Both the position numbers and the translations under genes were made by a program. Of a DNA stretch of 9,595 nucleotides, positions 4,425 to 9,595 are shown piece after piece; positions within the stretch are counted from its first letter, which is position 1, and every line of letters begins with the position of its first letter. The stretch is taken from the NCBI GenBank assembly GCA_045540115.1, contig JAZQGR010000004.1, positions 1-9,595 on the forward strand. The letters are read 5' to 3'. This DNA is from Colimorpha_A sp045540115 (lineage in GTDB: Bacteria > Bacillota > Clostridia > Oscillospirales > CAG-272). The notes under the pieces were generated by a model. It was not told the DNA's origin. It saw only the letters and a program-made list of their open reading frames with translations, and did no database searches.

Positions 4425-6212
4425 ATGAAAACAATATCTTACAAAAATGTAGTTCTTGACGGCGGTTATCTTTTTGATAAGCAGGAGCTTAACAGGAAGG
4501 TCACGATAAACTCTGTATACGACCGCTTCAAGGAGACCGGCAGAATTGACGCATTTAAGCTCGGTTATCCAAAAAATGACCCTATCAGACCACACTTTTT
4601 TTGGGATAGCGACGTTGCAAAATGGATAGAGGGCGCATCTTACAGTCTCTTTCATGCCCCCGACCCCGAGCTTGAAGCAAAGGTCGACGAGATAATATCC
4701 GACATTGAAAAGAACCAGCAGCCAGACGGCTATTTCAATATATATTTTTCGGTAGTTGAACCCGAAAAAAGGTGGAGCAACAGAGACTGGCACGAGCTCT
4801 ACTGCGCAGGACACCTTATAGAGGCGGCTATTGCCTATGCAGAGGCAACAGGCAAAACAAAGCTTTTAAATTGTATGGAAAGATACGCTGAGCTGATATA
4901 CCGCGTTTTCGTAATCGAACGCTCGGCACAATTTTCAACTCCCGGTCACGAGGAGATAGAGCTGGCACTTATAAAGCTTTACCGCTACACCGGAAATAAG
5001 ACCTATCTTGACCTTGCTGCGCATTTTATCAACTGCCGCGGTGTTTCTGAGGAAGCTCACAACGATGAAAACTTCCAGTCTCATCTCCCCGTTCGCGAGC
5101 AGAAGGAGGCTGTAGGACATTCCGTGCGCGCGATGTATCTATATACCGCGATGGCTTCCCTTGCCCTTGAGACTAATGATAAGGAGCTCTTTGATGTTTG
5201 CAAAGAGCTTTGGAAAGACACAACCGAGAGGAAAATGTACATCACGGGCGGCTTGGGCTCGACTTCTATTGGCGAATCGTTTACCACTCCTTACGATCTT
5301 CCCAACGATCAGGCATACACCGAGACTTGCGCGGGAATAGGTCTTTGCTTCTTTGCATCTGCAATGCAGAATGTCGACAACGATTCAAAATATGCCGACA
5401 TAACTGAACGTGCTCTCTACAACGGCGTACTTTCGGGTCTGTCCTTCAGCGGAAAAGAGTTCTTCTATGAAAATCCCCTTGAAATAAACCTTTCCCTACA
5501 CTTTCAAAACAAATACGGTAAAAGACGCTTCCCTGCGCAAAGACGAGTAGAGTGCTTCGGCTGCTCCTGTTGTCCGCCCAATATCAACCGCTTCCTTGCC
5601 TCGATAGGCTCTTATATTTACGGTCTTGATGGCAATACTCTGTATGTGAATCAGTTCGTATCCTCCCATATGAAAAATGAAACCGTTTCGGCAAAGATGG
5701 TAACAGATTACCCTGTCGGACGTTCGCTTACCGTTTCTTCAGAAGGCACGGAAAAGATAGCGATAAGGATCCCCTCGTTCTGCAAATCGTTTAAGGCTAA
5801 CGCTCCTTACGAGATGAATAAGGGCTATGCGGTATTTGAAAATGAAGGCAATGAGATAAATATCGAATTTGACCTTGAAGCAAAAACGGTATATTGCGAC
5901 CCGAGAGTCATACCGAATTCGGGCAAGTGTGCTTTTATCAGAGGTCCCGTCGTATACTGTGCTGAGGGATTGGACAACTGTGATGGCGAACTTCACAAGT
6001 ACGTTATACCCAAGGATCCGATAATTACCGAGACTATAAAAAATGGGCTTGTTGAACTCGATATAAACTGTAAAAAATATGTCGACGGCGACGTCCTTTA
6101 CAGTGACTCTGTTCCCAAGACGGAAGACACCGTTCTTCATCTCATCCCCTATAATTTCTTTGCAAACCGCGACAAAACCGATATGCGTGTCTGGTTTCTT
6201 ACCGAAAAATGA
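4425..6212 (+). CDS. Glycoside hydrolase family 127, probable beta-L-arabinofuranosidase
   Basis: A 595-residue protein of GH127 (formerly DUF1680), an (alpha/alpha)6-barrel followed by beta-sandwich domains. Members such as Bifidobacterium HypBA1 release beta-L-arabinofuranose from plant hydroxyproline-rich glycoproteins, using a zinc-bound cysteine as nucleophile. The site is intact by spacing with HypBA1: acid/base E284 (IGESF), zinc ligands E300 and C302 (YTETCAG, 16 residues on, as in the reference), and C382/C383 (GCSCCPPN), with C382 the expected nucleophile. Other family stretches are HFFWDSDVAKWIEGA (58-72) and the QPDGYFNIYF loop (99-108). There is no signal peptide, so the enzyme is cytosolic and probably acts on imported oligosaccharides. 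It starts at ATG 4425 behind TTGGAGGG; the upstream in-frame ATG 4377 lies inside the promoter. Its stop overlaps the ATG of the broken radical SAM gene (ATGA). It is slightly shorter than HypBA1 (658). Exact substrate is not determinable here. Confidence 0.92.
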   Translation: MKTISYKNVVLDGGYLFDKQELNRKVTINSVYDRFKETGRIDAFKLGYPKNDPIRPHFFWDSDVAKWIEGASYSLFHAPDPELEAKVDEIISDIEKNQQPDGYFNIYFSVVEPEKRWSNRDWHELYCAGHLIEAAIAYAEATGKTKLLNCMERYAELIYRVFVIERSAQFSTPGHEEIELALIKLYRYTGNKTYLDLAAHFINCRGVSEEAHNDENFQSHLPVREQKEAVGHSVRAMYLYTAMASLALETNDKELFDVCKELWKDTTERKMYITGGLGSTSIGESFTTPYDLPNDQAYTETCAGIGLCFFASAMQNVDNDSKYADITERALYNGVLSGLSFSGKEFFYENPLEINLSLHFQNKYGKRRFPAQRRVECFGCSCCPPNINRFLASIGSYIYGLDGNTLYVNQFVSSHMKNETVSAKMVTDYPVGRSLTVSSEGTEKIAIRIPSFCKSFKANAPYEMNKGYAVFENEGNEINIEFDLEAKTVYCDPRVIPNSGKCAFIRGPVVYCAEGLDNCDGELHKYVIPKDPIITETIKNGLVELDINCKKYVDGDVLYSDSVPKTEDTVLHLIPYNFFANRDKTDMRVWFLTEK

Positions 6213-6474
6213 GTCGGTGTGAGCTTTGCCCACGAATGCGCGGAGCAAACAGAGAACAGGGTGAAATAGGATTTTGCCTTGCGGGAAGTAAAATAACCGT
6301 CAGCCGCGCCGCTCCTGAGGGATTTTCATTCTTTTCGGGTACTTGCTCCACCCGTGTGACGATCTCCGTCTGTGGCGTATTTACGGCGGTCACGGGCGGT
6401 TGATCTGCACTCCGGTTCGGTGCAGGGAAAATAGTCATGATAAGTGCGAGGATGATGGTAATAATTCTATTCAT
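6199..6474 (-). CDS. Small secreted or membrane-anchored hypothetical protein, chimeric 3' end
   Basis: A 91-residue reading frame from ATG 6474, with GGAAAGGA upstream at suitable spacing. Residues 1-17 (MNRIITIILALIMTIFP) form a signal peptide or membrane anchor. Residues 18-55 are a Pro/Thr/Gln-rich, low-complexity stretch (PPVTAVNTPQTEIV, VEQVPEKNENPSG). From about residue 55 onward the sequence is the antisense of the radical SAM stub and is unlikely to be native, so the original gene probably continued elsewhere and was cut at about 6312-6316. No known domain is recognisable. Whether the chimeric product is made is unknown. Confidence 0.4.
   Translation of the reverse strand: MNRIITIILALIMTIFPAPNRSADQPPVTAVNTPQTEIVTRVEQVPEKNENPSGAARLTVILLPARQNPISPCSLFAPRIRGQSSHRLIFR
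6209..6316 (+). pseudogene. 5' fragment of a radical SAM (PflA-like, COG1313-type) gene
   Basis: The frame starting at ATG 6209 overlaps the GH127 stop as ATGA, which implies translational coupling in the original operon. Its first ~35 residues match the N-terminus of PflA-like radical SAM proteins: CELCPR (C4, C7), the GANREQGEIGFC stretch (C23) and GSKITVSRAA (26-35). Family members carry a further Cys at position 11 (CPRxC); here it is Arg (CGC instead of TGC). The family should continue with an ALHxWEEP-like stretch and later the CxxxCxxC cluster site, but after RAA the frame turns into the antisense of a minus-strand gene. Only this stub remains, so it is a truncated pseudogene with additional decay. 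Confidence 0.65.
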
Positions 6475-6564
6475 ATGTATGTTCCTTTCCGAGCTCGCCT
6501 TTCGCGGCTCAACACAAGAATAAACTGAAAAGCAAATAAGTCCAGAGACAATCGGGACGAAAAT

Positions 6565-6596
6565 GAGGAATCGCACACATTTTGGTACGATTCCTC
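6565..6596. terminator. Hairpin behind the DUF6809-like gene
   Basis: GAGGAATCG (6565-6573) pairs perfectly with CGATTCCTC (6588-6596), 14-base loop. It starts 7 bp after the DUF6809-like stop on minus and is followed there by ATTTTCGTC, a weak U-tract. The GAGGAATCG core is shared with the hairpins at 1032 and 7381. Confidence 0.6.
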
Positions 6597-6602
6597 TTTG
6601 CG

Positions 6603-6875
6603 TTATTCGATTTCCGTATTCATCACTTCAATGATGATCCTGGCTCCGAGCGTGAAACCTCTCACAAACGCCTCACGTTCGGCGATTCCATACATCTCAT
6701 TGGTGCACTCGGTGAACTTCTCGAAGATCTCTTTTACCTCATCGTTCAGCCGTTTTTGCAGGTCCTCTTCGTGTCTGACTATGTACCCAAGCAGCTCCGA
6801 GTATGCACTGCCTTTCTTGAAGTCCCTCTCGCAGGGGAAGATGTTGCCGTACCATAATTCTTCAAGGATTCCCAT
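6603..6875 (-). CDS. DUF6809-like small protein
   Basis: A 90-residue soluble, acidic, helical protein resembling the DUF6809 family that is frequent in gut clostridia, often on mobile elements. It has an N-terminal ILEELWYGNIFPCER segment (3-17), a charged central helix (HEEDLQKRLNDEVKEIFEKF, 35-54) and a C-terminal AFVRGFTLGARIIIEVM (69-85), where the GFxLGA stretch is characteristic. The function is unknown. It starts at ATG 6875 behind AAGGAGG at 6 bases, and its start overlaps the end of the upstream gene by 14 bp, so the two are translationally coupled. The family assignment is from memory of the motif, not a search. Confidence 0.7.
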   Translation of the reverse strand: MGILEELWYGNIFPCERDFKKGSAYSELLGYIVRHEEDLQKRLNDEVKEIFEKFTECTNEMYGIAEREAFVRGFTLGARIIIEVMNTEIE

Positions 6876-7134
6876 CGCCGTCCTCCTTCGTGTCGAGCGC
6901 GTCCTGAATAATTACCGCTATCAGTATCTTGCCGAACACCTCAATGTCGCTTTCCTCATCACCGAACCGATAGTCGTCGAACCGCTTGATTGCCAAGTCG
7001 ATGTACTCGGGCTTGACGTTTGGGAATAGCCGCCTCAGCTCCTCCGCACCGATAATGAGAGAGCGGCTCCGCCTCGGGAAATCCCGATTCAGAACCGCTC
7101 CGTTTTCGCTATTTACTTGTTTCTTCCGTGTCAT
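6862..7134 (-). CDS. Small hypothetical protein coupled to the DUF6809-like gene
   Basis: A 90-residue protein I do not recognise. It has a basic N-terminus (MTRKKQ, then FPRRSRS 19-25), a helical middle (GAEELRRLFPNVKPEYIDLAIKRF, 29-52; the RLFPNV/YIDLAI pattern is DNA-binding-like but not diagnostic), and a hydrophobic helix IEVFGKILIAVIIQDAL (64-80). The start is ATG 7134, with AAGGAGGT 7 bases upstream. An in-frame ATG at 7170 also has GAGGTG at good spacing and would add 12 residues, so dual starts are possible. It is first in a two-gene operon driven from 7223-7251. Confidence 0.65.
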   Translation of the reverse strand: MTRKKQVNSENGAVLNRDFPRRSRSLIIGAEELRRLFPNVKPEYIDLAIKRFDDYRFGDEESDIEVFGKILIAVIIQDALDTKEDGDGNP

Positions 7135-7222
7135 ATGCACTACCTCCTTTTCGTGGTAGCTTGCAGCCATTGTATGACACCTCATAAATTAAAAAATAAT
7201 CATAGCATTTTAGCATAGATTC

Positions 7223-7251
7223 ATTATAGCACAAATTGCGGCATATTACAA
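7223..7251 (-). promoter_or_regulatory. Promoter of the small two-gene operon
   Basis: On minus, TTGTAA (7246-7251), 17-bp spacer, TATAAT (7223-7228); predicted start near 7216. It leaves a leader of about 80 bases to the ATG at 7134, containing the alternative ATG at 7170. Confidence 0.65.
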
Positions 7252-7309
7252 TAGATTTCGACGGAGAAATCCTGCGATTTCAGCATTTTTCGTTTTTTCG
7301 TCACAGTAC

Positions 7310-7338
7310 TTCTTTGTTTACTGCGGGGCAATTGTTGA
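7310..7338 (+). repeat. 29-bp dispersed repeat, copy B
   Basis: Begins TTCTTTGTTTACTGC and ends GGGGCAATTGTTGA; differs from copy A at one position only. It lies 58 bp upstream of the -35 box of the small operon's minus-strand promoter. Its last base begins a short inverted repeat, ATATCC (7338-7343) with GGATAT (7352-7357). Confidence 0.75.
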
Positions 7339-7380
7339 TATCCAAATGAGCGGATATATTTGCACATTTGAAAATGACAA

Positions 7381-7417
7381 AGCCGATGAGGAATCGTTTG
7401 ATTCTTCATCGGCTTTT
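7381..7417 (-). terminator. Terminator of the CoA-disulfide reductase gene
   Basis: The arms 7381-7395 and 7400-7414 pair almost fully around a GTTT loop, 14 bp past the reductase stop. TTT-GTCATTTTC follows on minus and TTTTCTT on plus, so it works in both directions. Read on minus, it equals the catalase terminator at 1032-1065 in 33 of 34 positions. Confidence 0.8.
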
Positions 7418-7430
7418 CTTATAGTTATAT

Positions 7431-9101
7431 TTATTTGCAGTCTTTACAAGAGTATTCGGGGACGGTGCGCTCGTTGATGACCGATTCATAGAGCCGCCAG
7501 CCGCCTGCCAGATTATAGCAGTCGTAACCGTTGCCTGTGAGAATACGGCAGGCAAGGTAGGAACGAAGTCCCGAATGGCAATGAACGTAGATAGGTCTAT
7601 CTTTCGGGATTTCATTTATTCTTTGACGCAGGGAGTCAAGCGGAACATTAACAAAGCCGTCAATCTTGCCCTGCATCACCTCAAACGGTGTACGGGTGTC
7701 GAGCAGGAATACGCTGCCGTCGCGGGGGAGATTTTCCACGTCGTGCCAGAAGAACTGTTTTAGTTTTCCACTGACGATATTTTCGGCAACGAATCCGAGC
7801 ATATTGATGGGATCTTTTGCGCTGCCGAAAGGCGGCGCATAGCACAGTTCAAGGGTGGTAAGGTCGGTGATCTTCGCACCGAAACGGATTGCGGTGGCAA
7901 GCACGTCTATGCGCTTGTCTACGCCGTCGAAGCCGACGATCTGCGCACCGACGATTTTCAGTGTTTTCTTATCCCACAGCGCTTTTATTGACATCTGCGC
8001 CGCACCCGGATAATAGGTGGCGTGGGATGCCGAATAGGTGTAGGTCTTATCGTAATCAATGCCTGCCAACCTGGCCGACTTTTCGTTAAGGCCTGTGGTG
8101 GCAATCGTCATATCGAAGAGTTTAAGCACCGCCGAGCCTTGCGTGCCGGTATAAACGCTCTCGTTTCCTGCGATATTATCGGCGGCAATTCTACCCTGCT
8201 TATTGGCAGGCCCTGCAAGAGGAATAAAGGCAGGCTTCTTTGTGATAAAATCCTCCACCTCAACCGCATCGCCCACGGCATAAATATCGGGGATATTGGT
8301 CTGCATTTTGTTGTTGACAACAATGCTTCCGCGTTGGTTGAGTTCTATTCCGCATTCTTTTGCGATGGCGGTTTCGGGACGGACACCCACCGACAGTATG
8401 ATCATATCGGCGGTGATCTTACCGTTTTGCAAGATGACGGTGTTTCCGTTGATCGCTTTTACGCCGTTATTCAGGTGCAGATAAATTCCTTTGGATTTGA
8501 TATAACGGTGAACGTCCGCCGCCATATCAAAATCGAGAGGCGCGATCAGATGGTCAGCAAGCTCTACGATGGCGACCTTTAGCCCTGCTTCAACCAAATT
8601 TTCCGCCATCTCCACGCCGATATATCCGCCGCCGATTACCACCGCCGAGCGCGGTTTTGCGTTATCAATATAGTTCTTGATCTTTAAGGTGTCGGGAATG
8701 TTGCGAAGGGTGAAAACGTTGCCGCCGTCAGCCCCCTCGATGTTCGGGCGTATCGGTTCGGCACCCATGGACAAAACGAGGTTATCGTAGGTTTCTTCAT
8801 AGGTTTCTCCCGTGCGAAGATCTTTGACGGTGACGGTTTTGGTATCGGGGCTTATCTTAACCGCTTCGTTCAACACCCTGACGTCGATATTAAAACGCGC
8901 CTTAAAGCTTTCGGGCGTTTGGAGAGTCAAGTCCCCGCGGTCGGTGATAACACCGCCGATATAATACGGCAGACCGCAATTGGCAAAGGATACGTATTCG
9001 CCGCGCTCCAAAATAATGATTTCCGCTTTTTCATCCAGTCTGCGAAGTCGCGCCGCCGCCGTGGCGCCGCCCGCAACACCGCCTATAATAATGGTTTTCA
9101 T
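7431..9101 (-). CDS. CoA-disulfide reductase fused to a C-terminal rhodanese domain
   Basis: A 556-residue flavoprotein of the CoADR-rhodanese type. These enzymes reduce CoA disulfides, CoA persulfides or polysulfides with NAD(P)H and FAD in the cytosol. Visible motifs are the FAD-binding GGVAGG (7-12); the single active cysteine C42 in SFANCGLPYYIGG, which replaces the CxxxxC pair of classic disulfide reductases; the NAD(P)H-binding GGGYIG (157-162); the second FAD contact YAVGDA (274-279); and the CYAPPFGSAKDP stretch (420-431) of the dimerisation domain. A rhodanese domain (about 450-545) follows, with catalytic C508 in CHSGLRS. The tail SCKDCK adds a CxxC-like pair (C552, C555) that may bind metal or exchange thiols. 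The start is ATG 9101 behind AGAGGTGA. It has its own promoter and terminator, and lies downstream of a TauE/SafE permease gene, consistent with a sulfur or persulfide module. Chromate or peroxide stress links are speculation. Confidence 0.93.
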   Translation of the reverse strand: MKTIIIGGVAGGATAAARLRRLDEKAEIIILERGEYVSFANCGLPYYIGGVITDRGDLTLQTPESFKARFNIDVRVLNEAVKISPDTKTVTVKDLRTGETYEETYDNLVLSMGAEPIRPNIEGADGGNVFTLRNIPDTLKIKNYIDNAKPRSAVVIGGGYIGVEMAENLVEAGLKVAIVELADHLIAPLDFDMAADVHRYIKSKGIYLHLNNGVKAINGNTVILQNGKITADMIILSVGVRPETAIAKECGIELNQRGSIVVNNKMQTNIPDIYAVGDAVEVEDFITKKPAFIPLAGPANKQGRIAADNIAGNESVYTGTQGSAVLKLFDMTIATTGLNEKSARLAGIDYDKTYTYSASHATYYPGAAQMSIKALWDKKTLKIVGAQIVGFDGVDKRIDVLATAIRFGAKITDLTTLELCYAPPFGSAKDPINMLGFVAENIVSGKLKQFFWHDVENLPRDGSVFLLDTRTPFEVMQGKIDGFVNVPLDSLRQRINEIPKDRPIYVHCHSGLRSYLACRILTGNGYDCYNLAGGWRLYESVINERTVPEYSCKDCK

Positions 9102-9136
9102 TCATTTCACCTCTTTACAACGGTTTTTATATAAAT

Positions 9137-9165
9137 ATTATACCATTTTCCTCGGCTTTTCTCAA
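9137..9165 (-). promoter_or_regulatory. Promoter of the CoA-disulfide reductase gene
   Basis: On minus, TTGAGA (9160-9165), 17-bp spacer, TATAAT (9137-9142), starting immediately after the TauE stop. There is no terminator between the two genes, so the reductase can be expressed both alone and by read-through. Confidence 0.7.
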
Positions 9166-9169
9166 TCCT

Positions 9170-9595
9170 TTAAAGATAATTTACCGCCAAGATCACAATG
9201 CTCGTGACGATCATAACAATACCGACCACACGGTTTAATGTTTTTGCGTTAGATTTATTGGCGATTTTAGAGGCAATTCTTGCCCACAGCAGAGTAAACA
9301 CCACGCACAGTACAAGGGAAAGTATATCGGGAACTCCACCGATCATAAAATGGCTGATGCCTCCCGTAAGAGCCGTGAAAGCCATAATAAACACGCTTGT
9401 GCCGACGGCTAAATGCATAGGGTATCCGAGGAAAGTAGTCAGAACAAGAAGCAACATCATTCCGCCGCCCGCGCCTGCAAAGCCGCAGATAAATCCAACA
9501 AATATACCGCCGATGATTGCCTTGATCAGTCTGCTCTTGGGAGAACCTGCTTCCAACTGTTCTCTCGTCTTGTTTACCGGCTTTAAAATAAAACG
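9170..9595 (-). CDS. TauE/SafE (TSUP) family permease, C-terminal half, 5' end outside the window
   Basis: The frame is open to the window edge (142 codons seen), so the gene is partial at its 5' end; no true start is in the window. The visible part matches the second half of TauE/SafE transporters: a basic cytoplasmic linker (KPVNKTREQ..GSPKSR), then the repeat signature GFICGFAGAGGGMMLLLVL, PMHLAVGTSVFIMAFTALTGGISHF, and two further membrane segments ending VIVTSIVILAVNYL. Family members move sulfite, organosulfonates or other small anions across the cytoplasmic membrane. Placed 68 bp before a CoA-disulfide reductase-rhodanese, a role in sulfur compound transport is likely, but the substrate cannot be read from sequence. 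Confidence 0.88.
   Translation of the reverse strand, partial: RFILKPVNKTREQLEAGSPKSRLIKAIIGGIFVGFICGFAGAGGGMMLLLVLTTFLGYPMHLAVGTSVFIMAFTALTGGISHFMIGGVPDILSLVLCVVFTLLWARIASKIANKSNAKTLNRVVGIVMIVTSIVILAVNYL

Overview
The window looks like an accessory, mosaic stretch of a Bacillota chromosome, most likely a gut or rumen clostridium of the Oscillospiraceae/Ruminococcaceae type. The basis is inference from several signs: strong AGGAGG-type ribosome binding sites, near-consensus TTGACA/17/TATAAT promoters, small phylum-typical families (a DUF6809-like protein, an AP2-like integrase arm domain), a manganese catalase of the clostridial type, a GH127 sugar hydrolase, and AT-rich intergenic DNA. No rRNA, intact tRNA, transposase or CRISPR array is present.

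Left part (1-1070). A minus-strand leader RNA (about 22-179) has a consensus promoter and mutually exclusive aptamer-like, antiterminator and terminator pairings; its downstream gene is outside the window. A manganese catalase gene (361-1023, +) follows and ends in a strong bidirectional hairpin.

Middle left (1134-4040, all genes on minus). In minus-strand order: an orphan protein with an AP2-like integrase arm domain (3647-3991); two short-chain chromate-transporter (CHR) genes, the first broken by a one-base deletion (2909-3495, 2350-2922); a gene-free stretch carrying the 3' half of a tRNA-Pro gene (2170-2214) plus hairpins; and an unrecognised 219-residue protein (1134-1793). The tRNA fragment suggests the scar or edge of an integrated element.

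Middle (4077-6316, +). A two-helix small membrane protein and a GH127 beta-L-arabinofuranosidase, each with its own promoter, are followed by a translationally coupled radical SAM gene of which only about 36 codons remain. There the sequence switches abruptly to the opposite-strand end of a small secreted-protein gene (6199-6474), itself apparently truncated.

Right part (6474-9595, all minus). A TauE/SafE permease (5' end beyond the window) is followed by a CoA-disulfide reductase-rhodanese fusion, together suggesting a sulfur/thiol module. Next come two overlapping small genes (6603-7134) with their own promoter.

The most unusual structure is a 29-bp sequence present five times in the same orientation (247, 1900, 2249, 3586, 7310), always between genes. 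Four copies lie 12-58 bp upstream of the -35 box of a minus-strand promoter, and three abut an inverted repeat. They look like the boundaries of small, independently promoted modules. A 34-bp terminator hairpin is also duplicated in inverted orientation at 1032 and 7381 (33/34 identical).
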